Assembly (NCBI GenBank): GCA_000509105.1
Contig: BAIF02000074.1
Span: 62,001-126,000, forward strand
Direction: 5' to 3'
DNA: 64,000 nucleotides
Source: Clostridiales bacterium VE202-21
Lineage (GTDB): Bacteria > Bacillota > Clostridia > Lachnospirales > Lachnospiraceae
The notes under the pieces were generated by a model, which searched no databases, was not told where the DNA came from, and saw only the letters and a program-made list of their open reading frames with translations. This document shows, one piece after another, positions 29,150-37,992 of the stretch (the stretch's first letter is position 1; each line of letters begins with the position of its first letter). A program made the position numbers and the translations under genes.

Positions 29150-30217
29150 ATGATGACATCAAGAGAAAGAGTAAGGGCGGCAATTCGGCATCAGAATCCA
29201 GACAGGGTGCCGGCAGCATATGGAGCAGTAGCGTGCGTAACAGAAAAGCTTATGAAATGCTATGGATTTTCAGAGTATAGCCAGCTGATTGATAAATTCC
29301 ATATAGATATCGTTTCGGTTGAGCCGTGCTATATCGGTCCTGAACTGAAGCGTTATATCAATTCCAAAGGCGAGGAGGTAAAGGAATCGTATTGGGGGTA
29401 TGAAACAACAATGCATAAAACAGAAACGGATGTATATCCGGTAGTCTCATACTATCCTTTAAGTGGGATCGAAAGCAAATCTGATGCAGAAAAATTTATA
29501 GTTCCGGATCCGGACTGGTTTGATTATAAGTCCATAAAAGAGCAGTGTTGCAAATATCCAGATAAAGCAATTATTACAGGGCATGAGGGCCCATTTCAGC
29601 AGGTAACCTGCCTGATGAATATGGAAGAATTTTTTGTACTTATGTTAGAGGAACCGGAGGTGGCAAAATACATTCTGGATAAGATGGTTGCATTTGAGTT
29701 GGAGTATTATAAAAGAATTTTTGAAGCTGCAGAAGGCAGGATAGACATATTGCGCCCACATGATGATTATGGTACCCAGCTTTCCTTATTATTCAGCGTT
29801 GACATGTGGAGAGAATTCTTTGAAGAGAATACAAAAAAACTAGTAGATCTTGCACATCAATATGATGTGTTTTATCAGCAGCATTCCTGCGGGGCGGTAA
29901 GAGAGCTGATTCCAGAATTAATAAAATGTAAAGTAGATGTACTCGAGCCGATACAGAAAGTAAAGGGTCTTGAGCCGGAAGAGCTATATTCGGAGTTTGG
30001 CGGAAAGATTGCCTTCCATGGAGGAATAGATACGCAATACCTTCTTCCTTTTGGTACAGCAGAAGAGGTAAAGGAAGAAGTGAAATATTTTATGAAAACA
30101 CTAAATCGTAATGGCGGCTACATATTAATGGCAAGTCAGGCATTTGAAAGTGATGTGCCATTAGAAAATATAGAAGCTCTTTACAATGCTCCCAGGTCAT
30201 TTGGTATTGAAGCTTAG
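29150..30217 (+). CDS. URO-D-fold family protein with a His-x-Cys motif (second of three)
   Basis: I place the start at ATG 29150 (MMTSRERVRAAIRHQNPDRV), because GAGGAG ends eight bases before it; ATG 29144 overlaps the yesN stop. The 355-aa protein has the typical opening RERVRAAIRHQNPDRVP and, near residue 246, QQHSCGAVRELIPEL. The HSC triplet matches the first two zinc ligands (His-x-Cys) of corrinoid:cofactor methyltransferases such as MtaA. The third ligand, a Cys expected near the C-terminus, is replaced by MASQAFESDVP, so zinc binding is uncertain. It is not true HemE. Co-transcription with YesM/YesN is likely. It is followed by a terminator. Confidence 0.75.
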   Translation: MMTSRERVRAAIRHQNPDRVPAAYGAVACVTEKLMKCYGFSEYSQLIDKFHIDIVSVEPCYIGPELKRYINSKGEEVKESYWGYETTMHKTETDVYPVVSYYPLSGIESKSDAEKFIVPDPDWFDYKSIKEQCCKYPDKAIITGHEGPFQQVTCLMNMEEFFVLMLEEPEVAKYILDKMVAFELEYYKRIFEAAEGRIDILRPHDDYGTQLSLLFSVDMWREFFEENTKKLVDLAHQYDVFYQQHSCGAVRELIPELIKCKVDVLEPIQKVKGLEPEELYSEFGGKIAFHGGIDTQYLLPFGTAEEVKEEVKYFMKTLNRNGGYILMASQAFESDVPLENIEALYNAPRSFGIEA

Positions 30218-30243
30218 AGGTACTGTTTTAAAAGTTCTCTTAG

Positions 30244-30285
30244 AACAACGAGTCAGGGTTTAACACGCCTGACCCGTTGTTAAAT
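30244..30285. terminator. Bidirectional terminator between converging genes
   Basis: AACAACGAGTCAGG (30244-30257) pairs with CCTGACCCGTTGTT (30268-30281) around a 10-base loop. It separates the rightward URO-D gene from the leftward GH29 gene. Confidence 0.8.
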
Positions 30286-30313
30286 AATATTGTAGACTAC
30301 TTATATACTCATA

Positions 30314-31828
30314 TTAATCTATCGTAATTTTAATCCCTACCGGGGCTTTTGTGTGAATACCCTCTGCCATAACCGTAAGATACTCATCACAAAGCATATA
30401 CCGGCAATCTTCTTTTGCCCCCAATATCTGTACATTTTTAATGACTCCATTGAAGGTTTTTGATTTTCTGCCCAGCAGGTGTATCCTAACGATACCATCC
30501 TCAGGCCATTTCATTGCGAAAGCATAGATATACCCGTTTTTATAAGTAAAGCGAAAATCTTCTGAGGTGAAAGAATCTCTTAATATATCGGTATAGTGTC
30601 CTTCCTTTGTAAGCGTAGGTCCTTCCCCGTACTTCTTCCAGTAATGGCTTCCATAAATTCCCTCACCGTTTGTTTCCAACCACCTGCCTACTGCTGTTAA
30701 TATTTCCTTATCCTTATCAGGAATCGTTCCGTCTGCTCTGGGACCTATATTTAATAGTAAAGAACCATTTTTACTCACAACATCTACAAGATCGCATATG
30801 ACCTCATGAGGTTCTTTGTAATCGTTGCCTATTGTATAGCACCAGGAATTTTTGGCTACAGAAGTATCATTCTGCCAGAAAGAGGGAGAGATATCTGCCA
30901 GCTGGCCCCTCTCTATATCCCGTACTGCACATTCGAACATAAAGGCATCGTTCTTAAAGTTGATTGTAACTTCTTCTCCCCATTCCAGAGCCCGATTGTA
31001 GTAATATGCCGCAAATTTTTTTAGATACGGTTTCATTGCATTTACTTGTATCCACCAGTCGAAATACATGATTTTCGGACGGTATTTATCTACAATTTCA
31101 CAGGTTCTGGCAAGCCAGTCTTCCATGTACAGTGGTTCCACATCAAATCCCTGTACTGCATCCTGCCCCATATCTCCGAATGGTTCCTCATAGGACGGCC
31201 AGTAAAAATCGCCGTAATGAAGATTGGCTGGGAGGTCACTTTTTATCTGACGCATTCCTCCCATAAACCAGTAATGTTCTATACGGTGACTGGAGGCGGT
31301 AAAGGTCATATTATTTTTTTCTGTTTCTGCTTTTAATAAACCTAAAATATCTTTACAGGGGCCCTTTTTGGAGGCACACCATTCTGAAAGTTCACTGTCA
31401 TACATCTGAAAACCATCGTGATGCTCTGCAACTGGCATAATAAATTGAGCCCCGGCTTTTTTAAACAGGTTAATCCATTCTGCTGGATTAAAATTCTCAG
31501 CCTTAAACATCGGTATGAAATCCTTATAACCAAATTGTTCCAGTGGACCATAGGTACTGGTATGGTGCCTGTACTCATCGGTTCCTTCTTTATACATCCA
31601 TCTTGGATACCACTCACTTCCATAGGCGGGTACTGAAAATACGCCCCAGTGAATAAAAATGCCGAATTTTGCATTCTTGTACCAGTCAGGTACTTTATGA
31701 AAAGCAAGGGAATCCCAATGAGCTTTATAGGGGCCATTTTCAATTACTTCATCAATTTTTTTTAAGTGTTGCTTTAGAATATCCAGTCTGTTTTCCATCT
31801 GTTCTGCTTGCAATTTATGTTCCTCCAT
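30314..31828 (-). CDS. Glycoside hydrolase family 29 (alpha-L-fucosidase / alpha-L-galactosidase)
   Basis: This 504-aa cytosolic enzyme carries KFGIFIHWGVFSVPAYGSEW (residues 54-73), VAEHHDGF and the nucleophile Asp257 in KIMYFDWW, all GH29 hallmarks. A C-terminal beta-sandwich follows. GH29 retaining enzymes remove alpha-L-fucose, and some remove alpha-L-galactose, notably in porphyran breakdown by gut Bacteroides. The ATG at 31828 lacks a clear ribosome site. A TTG four codons later is preceded by GGAGG and may be the true start. The URO-D gene 28 bp upstream is in the same operon. Confidence 0.92.
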   Translation of the reverse strand: MEEHKLQAEQMENRLDILKQHLKKIDEVIENGPYKAHWDSLAFHKVPDWYKNAKFGIFIHWGVFSVPAYGSEWYPRWMYKEGTDEYRHHTSTYGPLEQFGYKDFIPMFKAENFNPAEWINLFKKAGAQFIMPVAEHHDGFQMYDSELSEWCASKKGPCKDILGLLKAETEKNNMTFTASSHRIEHYWFMGGMRQIKSDLPANLHYGDFYWPSYEEPFGDMGQDAVQGFDVEPLYMEDWLARTCEIVDKYRPKIMYFDWWIQVNAMKPYLKKFAAYYYNRALEWGEEVTINFKNDAFMFECAVRDIERGQLADISPSFWQNDTSVAKNSWCYTIGNDYKEPHEVICDLVDVVSKNGSLLLNIGPRADGTIPDKDKEILTAVGRWLETNGEGIYGSHYWKKYGEGPTLTKEGHYTDILRDSFTSEDFRFTYKNGYIYAFAMKWPEDGIVRIHLLGRKSKTFNGVIKNVQILGAKEDCRYMLCDEYLTVMAEGIHTKAPVGIKITID

Positions 31829-31856
31829 TTTCTTGTTTTCTTCTTAAAAACAGTTG

Positions 31857-32915
31857 CTATCTCCGGCTATACTTTTCATACATATCATTGTACCACAGAC
31901 AATTGTCCAACGGTGTATTGGAAGGAATATGGTTGCCGACTGCGAGGAAGTAGCCCGGGCAGTTACGCCCCAAATCTGTACAGCGTTTTACTTCTCTTTC
32001 TATGTCTTCCTTAGATCCCTTCAAAAGAATACGAGTATCTGCATTCCCAATAATTGAATGGGTTTGGCCATATTTCTTACAGATGTATTCCATATCTGTT
32101 GTTGGCTCCATTACAAATCCATTGATGCCGCAGGAAGCGATGTCATCTATAAATTCGCTGTAAGTCCCATCCGATGTATAAAGTATGATCTTTCCGCTCT
32201 CGTGTAGGGGGGCGAAAAGCTTTTTGTAGTTTGGGAAAATATACTCTCTGTAGAAATCGGGATGCAGAAAAGCGCCCTGTGTCCATACAATATCATCATG
32301 AACCATAACCACAGGAGAATCAGAGTGTGCCAAAGCCTTAAAATACTGCATGTTCCATTCTGCATAGCGGTTCATGAAGCTGCCGAATTCATCAGAATCA
32401 ATGCCGGCGGCTAAAAGCAGCATATCCCATCCGAGAATTTCAATGACGCCGGACATGCAGGTTGTATAGATTCCTGTCATGTTTACCGTGTCAGGGTACG
32501 CATCTTGCATCTGTTTATAGTTTTCGTTAAAAAGCGGGGTGAGCAGGGATGGAGGGCGGTTTCCATAGGCTTCGAAAAAGTCAAAATCAAACACGTCTTC
32601 AGGCTCTTCTATAAATGTATGTACGTTATCAGAAAAATCAGCGCCGTCCTGAGCGAAGTTTGCGTGACCCATTCTTGTACGAAGTTCGCCAAATTGTTCA
32701 CTGAAAGGAAGTACATTCCAGACAAGGCCATAATCCCAGGCTTTTATGAATTCTCCCGAAGCTTTTTTTTGCGTTACAGTACTGCTCTTTGAATTTACCT
32801 GAATACCTGTCACTTTTTGAATCAGATCCCAGTAGAAATGTGCGGAGTATTCGGTGCGCGGAATTTTATCCGGCATTTCCAAATGCAGTGCGTTTATACC
32901 ATTTTTGTATGACAT
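31857..32915 (-). CDS. URO-D-fold family protein (third of three)
   Basis: This 352-aa protein has the barrel pattern of the uroporphyrinogen-decarboxylase superfamily: MVHDDIVWTQGAFLHPDFYR, then KIILYTSDGTYSEFIDDI, and near the C-terminus the typical FLAVGNHIPSNTPLDN. The zinc-ligand position reads SDG, so it resembles decarboxylase-like members rather than zinc methyltransferases. AAAGGAT precedes the ATG. It is the first gene of a two-gene operon with GH29, which points to a job in the same sugar pathway. Its reaction is unknown. Confidence 0.75.
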   Translation of the reverse strand: MSYKNGINALHLEMPDKIPRTEYSAHFYWDLIQKVTGIQVNSKSSTVTQKKASGEFIKAWDYGLVWNVLPFSEQFGELRTRMGHANFAQDGADFSDNVHTFIEEPEDVFDFDFFEAYGNRPPSLLTPLFNENYKQMQDAYPDTVNMTGIYTTCMSGVIEILGWDMLLLAAGIDSDEFGSFMNRYAEWNMQYFKALAHSDSPVVMVHDDIVWTQGAFLHPDFYREYIFPNYKKLFAPLHESGKIILYTSDGTYSEFIDDIASCGINGFVMEPTTDMEYICKKYGQTHSIIGNADTRILLKGSKEDIEREVKRCTDLGRNCPGYFLAVGNHIPSNTPLDNCLWYNDMYEKYSRR

Positions 32916-33020
32916 ATTAAATTATCCTTTCCAATTTCAAGAGTTTTTTATATAATTAAGTATAATTCAGACGGTGAATATGTACATGGGGAAAGTTGCT
33001 TAAAACATGGAGAAAATTGC

Positions 33021-33839
33021 ATGAATAATAGGAAGTATCAAGTAATGGACAATAGCTTTAATGAAATCAATATGGTCGTTCTGGAACATGGCTTGCTGGA
33101 AACCGATGGAGGGTGGAATTACCGCAAGATCATATCCCCCTTCAACAGGCTGTATTTTATGCTGGAAGGGGAGGGTGAAGTGCAAAATGAATATCAAAGC
33201 GTAAGGCTGAAACAAGGTTTTGTATATTTTATACCGGCAGGAACCTGTTATGACTACAGAGAGATACGCCATATCAGGAAGCTGTACTTTCATATGCAGA
33301 TACAGTGGGTTTCTGGTTTGGACTGTTTTTATGGCTGTAATGAGGTGATGGGGCAGAAGTGCGATGGACGTGATTTGGAAGTGCTCATGCAGGCGCTGGA
33401 TAAAGGCGGGAATGAAGATGCACTACGCATAAAAGGCATACTCTATCAATATGCTTCGATTTTTTTCGGTGAAGCCAGTAAAAAACAGGGTGGTTTGCAG
33501 AATTACCAGGGGTTTTGGAAACAGAAGGAGCTGCTTGCATATTTGGAAAAGCATATTTCCGCAAAGCTTACCTTAAAAGATATTGCAGCCGCACACCATG
33601 TTTCCTACTATACATTATCACGGAATTTTAAAAGGGATACTGGCATGGGACTGAAAAAGTATATGGAAATACTGCTTCTGGACAGAGCGCGTAAATATCT
33701 CCTCATGACTGATATGCAGATTCAGGAAGTGGCAGGTTTACTCGGATTCTCTGACGCGTTCTATTTTTCCAGATTTTTTCAACAAAATGACGGGAGATCT
33801 CCCAGAGAGTTCCGGAAGAGGATGCGGGGAATCTTTTGA
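33021..33839 (+). CDS. AraC-family regulator with cupin sensor domain
   Basis: This 272-aa protein has an N-terminal cupin (FNRLYFMLEGEGEVQNEY, GFVYFIPAGTCYDY). A C-terminal AraC double helix-turn-helix spans about 170-270 (LKDIAAAHHVSYYTLSRNF and IQEVAGLLGFSDAFYFSRFF). GGAG lies eight bases before the ATG. It is divergent from the URO-D/GH29 operon with only 105 bp between, so it most likely controls that operon and senses a small sugar. Control of the shared promoters further right is also possible. Confidence 0.9.
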   Translation: MNNRKYQVMDNSFNEINMVVLEHGLLETDGGWNYRKIISPFNRLYFMLEGEGEVQNEYQSVRLKQGFVYFIPAGTCYDYREIRHIRKLYFHMQIQWVSGLDCFYGCNEVMGQKCDGRDLEVLMQALDKGGNEDALRIKGILYQYASIFFGEASKKQGGLQNYQGFWKQKELLAYLEKHISAKLTLKDIAAAHHVSYYTLSRNFKRDTGMGLKKYMEILLLDRARKYLLMTDMQIQEVAGLLGFSDAFYFSRFFQQNDGRSPREFRKRMRGIF

Positions 33840-33844
33840 TACGG

Positions 33845-33889
33845 AAATCAAGGCGGGGGCTGGCGGTATGCGGTTCCCGCTTTTGATTG
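33845..33889 (+). terminator. Probable terminator after the AraC gene
   Basis: AAGGCGGG pairs with CCCGCTTT (one G-T pair) and is flanked by ATCA/TGAT, followed by a short T-rich stretch. Between here and the promoter at 33998 I see nothing further. Confidence 0.5.
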
Positions 33890-33997
33890 GTATTTCATTA
33901 TGGAGTTCTGTGATGCCAAAGTCAATTAAGATTCAGGCTATTGTGCACAAAAAGACTGATAATAAACTGGCAAAAAGTTATAAAAAAACAATAATGG

Positions 33998-34026
33998 TTG
34001 ATTAAAAACTATTAATAGTATACAAT
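33998..34026 (+). promoter_or_regulatory. Shared-type promoter upstream of the GH50 gene
   Basis: TTGATT (33998-34003) is separated by 17 bases from TACAAT (34021-34026), within TAGTATACAATAA (34016-34028). The same core and spacing recur before the genes at 44.2, 54.6 and 56.5 kb. Confidence 0.75.
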
Positions 34027-34147
34027 AAAAACGAGAAATCAAGAAAATAAAATACTAAAAGAAGAGGGGGGAAATTTGTCGCGTAATATATCAAGTATAT
34101 TAAAAGATTAACCATTTCGTCGAAAAATCAGTGAAAGAGGTGTAAGA

Positions 34148-37100
34148 ATGAGGGTGAAGAGATTTATATGCAAATTGATGACATGTTGTATCGCTGCTAT
34201 AGTGTTTTCCGTGTCTGTACCTTATGCGAGTGTGAGTATGGCTGATACGAATGAGGAAAAAGAAATAGGCAGTGAAGGAAAGGAAGACGAGGCCATGACA
34301 GAAGATATGGATCAGGCAGATGTTGTGGATAATAACACAGACATAACGGCGCAGGCAAATCGCAGCGGGGACGAAAAGATTCCGCTGCCGAAGATTTCTT
34401 TTGAGCAAGGGGAAACATACACGAATTACAGCAATGGAAACGACCAGGCTAATCCGGTAAAAATAGAAGTCATTGAAAATGAAGGAATTACAGATGGAAA
34501 CAGAGCAATGAAGGTGACCTATGGCGCCAGCCTGTGGCCTGGATTTCATTTATATGCGGAAGAAGGGAAGGTCTGGGATTTTGGAACAGATAGCTGTCTA
34601 AGTTTTGATGTGACGAATACAATGCAGAATGCAGTGGAGCTTTGTGTAAAGTTTGACTGTTCAGTGGCTAATGATGTCGGTCAGGATGCTGTCTTTAAGG
34701 TGACTATACCAGCGGAAAAGACGATAAAGGTAAATACAGCAGCATCAGCAACGGGGGCTGAGCTGGGGATGCTGGCGAATCCTCCGAGCAATGCAGGCGT
34801 GTCAGCCGCCTACGGATGGGGAACCGGTGTTGTTGATTATTCGGCGATCAAACACATTACCTTCTGGCTGAATGGCTGTGCGAAGGAAACAACGCTTATT
34901 TTTGATAATATCTCCGTGATCAGCGACCCTAATCAGGATCTTCAGTCTTCCTATTCTAATCTGGTGGATACCTATGGGCAGTATAACGGGATAGATCACA
35001 GCAATAAAATACGTTCTGATGAAGACTTCCAGACAAGTAAAAATACGGAGGAGATATTGCTTGGCGAGCAGCTTGAGCAGACAAAGGCGAGAGAAATCTC
35101 TGCTTATTATGGTATGAAGAATGAGGCTTACAGACAAGAGGCTACCGGGCATTTTTACACAAAAAAGCTGGAAGGGAAATGGATGCTGATTGATCCTCAA
35201 GGGTATCCTTATGTATCCACAGGCCTGGATATTATTCGCTTGGCTGATGCCCAGACATGGGTAAGCGGGAGGGAATTTATGTTCGAGGGGCTTCCGGCGC
35301 AGGACGGAGAATTAGGCGAACACTATGCAGATGTTGCAAATTGCCTGCGTCCGCCGTTTGGACAGAACGCGGGCAAGGCATTCAATTTCTATACTGCGAA
35401 TCTGGAACGCAAGTATGGGGATACATGGGAGGAAGCCTGGAAGGAGAATGCTGTCAGGAGATTCAAGGCATGGGGGTTTTCTTCTATGGGCTGCTGGGCA
35501 GATCCGGACATGTTCTATGGAAAAGGGGCGGAATATGAATTCCCTTATGTTGCCCATGCATGGGTGAACCAAAACCATGCAAAGTTATCCAGCGGCGGTT
35601 CATGGGGAGATATTTCGGATCCGTTCGATCCGGCGTTTGCGGCAGAAGCAATGGGGCAGATGCAGGCACTTGCTGATAAAGGAGTTAATTCTGATCCTTA
35701 CTGTATGGGAATCTACGTTGACAATGAGATAGCCTGGGGAAATTCAGGGGTTCCGGCTCAAAGATTTTCTGTGATCAAAGAAGCATTTAAGAGGGATGCG
35801 AACCAGGCTGATATTTATGCAAAAAAGGAATTTATTGCAGCGCTGAAGGACAAGTATGCGGATATTGGCGAATTGAATACTGCATGGGGGACGCAGCTTG
35901 CATCATGGGAGTCGGTTGAGTCATCATATGACGGAGCAATTGCAGAAGAAGACGCATCTATGTGCCTAAGTTTATTAGCTGATAAATACTATCGTGTAAT
36001 CAGTGCGGCTGTGAAGGAGAAATTACCGGATATTCTGTACCTGGGCTCACGGCTGGCACAGTGGGGCTGCGGCAGCGAGGTGATTCAGGCATGTGCGAAA
36101 TATGCAGATGTTGTAAGTTTTAACTGTTATAAAACAGATGCAGAACAGGAGTTTATGCAGTTGGGTACTTACGATAAGCCAGTTATTATCGGCGAATTTC
36201 ATTTCAATGCCTGCGACCGCAGCCATTTTGCACCGGGGTTAGTGCAGGTCGGTACCCAGGAAGCAAGGGCGAATGCCTACACGAACTATATGACAGGAGT
36301 ATTCCAAAATGAATATCTTGTGGGCGCTCACTGGTTCCAATACTATGACCAGCCTGTTTTGGGAAGGGCATGGGATGGTGAAAATTCTAATTGTGGCTTT
36401 GTAGATATGACAGATCAGCCCTATGCCGAACTGGTCGCAGCAGCCAAGGCAGTCAATGAAAGTGCTTATGATATTCGGCTTACTTATACAGCCGCCGCCA
36501 GTATATCAATAAGCCAGAGCGAGGCTTCCCTCACACCGGCGGAACGTGACCTGCGGCTTTCGGCGGAGGTGCTGCCGGAGACGGCAAGTAATCGGGAAGT
36601 ATTATGGAGCAGCTCGAATGAAAGGGTAGCGGCAGTCAGCCAGGACGGTCTTGTGACGGCGCATAAGAATGGAACGGCAGTTATCACTGTGACATCCAAG
36701 GATAACCGGCAGCTCGCGGCAAGCTGCGCTGTGACAGTATCAGGTTTTCAGGAATCAGAACGAAAAAAATTCCCTAATGTTTCATTTGAAGAAGGCGAAG
36801 AGGATGTTTTTACAATTACTGCTGGCAGGCCAATGCATATTGCACGGGTGACTGGGGAAGGTGTTACTGAGGGAAAACAGGCGCTTAGAGTTACGGTCAA
36901 TGAGCTGGTGAAAGACCCTAATGCATGGAACTTTAGTCTGCTTCAGGCAAATAATGCAGAAGGTTGGGATTTTGATGATGGTATGCCGTTAGCACTGAAT
37001 GTAACCAACATTAACCCCTTTGATATACAGATACGTGTCAATGTGACAGACAACGGCGGTTCTATCAGAACGTTTTATTTTGTAATACCGTCCAAAAATA

Positions 37101-37837
37101 CAAGAACGCTAAAGATAGCTGAGTTTGGAAAATCTGAGGATGTATGGGGCGCGGAGGAAGGATATTTCGGCGCTAATGCTGGACTGAATGCGGAAAAGAT
37201 AACCAACATAAGCATATATATGTGGGAGAACAGCGATTTGCTGGGTGAGGATATTGTCTCTGCGTCTTATGTCATAGATGATGTTAATGCAGGAAAGACG
37301 AAGGTGACAGTGAGTGAAATTATTTTATCGGCAAACAGATTGGTTTTAACAAAAGAGTCTCCTACCGGGCGGCTAACAGCGCAGGTAAAACCGGAAGCGG
37401 TTAGTGATTCGGGTGTTGTTTGGAGCAGTACGGATGAAAAAGTGGCTGTAGTTGGTCAGGACGGTACAGTGACGGCGAGAGGGGATGGGAAAGCATTCAT
37501 CACAGCGCAATCTTTGATAAATCCTGATGTGGCTGAACGCTGCGAAGTGGTAGTGACTGGTTTTGCTGCGGAAGGAGATGGAGAGGATAAGCCCAAAGAG
37601 CCAAATGGAGAGGATCCGAAAGAGCCAAATGGTGAGAAACCGAAAGAGCCGAATGGTGAGAAACTGAAAGAGCCGAATGGTGAGAAACCGGTTGGCTTGC
37701 CTAAGACGGGTGATAAAACTGCATTGCCTGTTGCAGGTCTGGCAGTAACTTTGGCGGCATTGTCTGTTCTTGGGGCAGTATTTTTAAGGCAGTATAAAAG
37801 GAAGGAGAATCGTACAACGCAGAAACCTGCACAATGA
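34148..37837 (+). CDS. Cell-wall-anchored GH50 beta-agarase-like enzyme with Ig and CBM-like modules
   Basis: The product is 1229 aa. It has a signal peptide (1-32), a CBM-like beta-sandwich (about 80-258) and a GH50 catalytic domain (about 330-780). A Big_2 Ig domain (about 783-867), a second CBM-like domain (873-1050) and a second Big_2 (1052-1140) follow. The tail has KEPNGE repeats, LPKTGD (1184-1189), a membrane span and a Lys/Arg end: a sortase anchor. GH50 hallmarks are GKWMLIDPQGYPYVSTGLD, acid/base Glu527 in GIYVDNEIAWG, nucleophile Glu683 in VIIGEFHF, and GAHWFQYYDQPVLGRAWDGE. GH50 enzymes cut beta-1,4 bonds of agarose. The two CBM-like domains resemble each other and one in the GH86 protein. 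It is driven by the shared promoter at 34.0 kb. Confidence 0.88.
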   Translation: MRVKRFICKLMTCCIAAIVFSVSVPYASVSMADTNEEKEIGSEGKEDEAMTEDMDQADVVDNNTDITAQANRSGDEKIPLPKISFEQGETYTNYSNGNDQANPVKIEVIENEGITDGNRAMKVTYGASLWPGFHLYAEEGKVWDFGTDSCLSFDVTNTMQNAVELCVKFDCSVANDVGQDAVFKVTIPAEKTIKVNTAASATGAELGMLANPPSNAGVSAAYGWGTGVVDYSAIKHITFWLNGCAKETTLIFDNISVISDPNQDLQSSYSNLVDTYGQYNGIDHSNKIRSDEDFQTSKNTEEILLGEQLEQTKAREISAYYGMKNEAYRQEATGHFYTKKLEGKWMLIDPQGYPYVSTGLDIIRLADAQTWVSGREFMFEGLPAQDGELGEHYADVANCLRPPFGQNAGKAFNFYTANLERKYGDTWEEAWKENAVRRFKAWGFSSMGCWADPDMFYGKGAEYEFPYVAHAWVNQNHAKLSSGGSWGDISDPFDPAFAAEAMGQMQALADKGVNSDPYCMGIYVDNEIAWGNSGVPAQRFSVIKEAFKRDANQADIYAKKEFIAALKDKYADIGELNTAWGTQLASWESVESSYDGAIAEEDASMCLSLLADKYYRVISAAVKEKLPDILYLGSRLAQWGCGSEVIQACAKYADVVSFNCYKTDAEQEFMQLGTYDKPVIIGEFHFNACDRSHFAPGLVQVGTQEARANAYTNYMTGVFQNEYLVGAHWFQYYDQPVLGRAWDGENSNCGFVDMTDQPYAELVAAAKAVNESAYDIRLTYTAAASISISQSEASLTPAERDLRLSAEVLPETASNREVLWSSSNERVAAVSQDGLVTAHKNGTAVITVTSKDNRQLAASCAVTVSGFQESERKKFPNVSFEEGEEDVFTITAGRPMHIARVTGEGVTEGKQALRVTVNELVKDPNAWNFSLLQANNAEGWDFDDGMPLALNVTNINPFDIQIRVNVTDNGGSIRTFYFVIPSKNTRTLKIAEFGKSEDVWGAEEGYFGANAGLNAEKITNISIYMWENSDLLGEDIVSASYVIDDVNAGKTKVTVSEIILSANRLVLTKESPTGRLTAQVKPEAVSDSGVVWSSTDEKVAVVGQDGTVTARGDGKAFITAQSLINPDVAERCEVVVTGFAAEGDGEDKPKEPNGEDPKEPNGEKPKEPNGEKLKEPNGEKPVGLPKTGDKTALPVAGLAVTLAALSVLGAVFLRQYKRKENRTTQKPAQ
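37583..37690 (+). repeat. Tandem 24-bp repeat encoding a wall-spanning linker
   Basis: About four and a half imperfect copies of a 24-base unit (like GAGAAACCGAAAGAGCCGAA + TGGT) encode EKPKEPNG repeats just before the LPKTG motif. Such Pro/Lys/Glu linkers span peptidoglycan. The copy number is likely to vary between strains. Confidence 0.8.
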
Positions 37838-37950
37838 CGGTATAAACCTATAAATATCAACTCCTTCAAGTAGTTGAACTACAGAAAAGAAATCTAAAGT
37901 ACACAGTATCTGAATGTATTATAATCAGAAAATTAAAAGAAAGGAAAAGT

Positions 37951-37992
37951 ATGTTGTTTAGCTTCTATAAATTTCATACAAAAATGCAATGA
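37951..37992 (+). CDS. 13-codon leader reading frame coupled to the GH43-like gene (tentative)
   Basis: AAAGGAAAAG precedes ATG 37951, which opens MLFSFYKFHTKMQ and ends in TGA. That stop overlaps the GH43-like start codon (ATGA at 37989-37992). The downstream gene has no ribosome site of its own, so translational coupling is plausible. It may be only a ribosome-landing device rather than a functional peptide. Confidence 0.35.
   Translation: MLFSFYKFHTKMQ

Noticed and set aside
37456..37869. Leftward frame with repeated SPFGSFGF-like sequence
   Set aside because: It is the complement of the EKPKEPNG linker repeat of the GH50 protein, not a gene.
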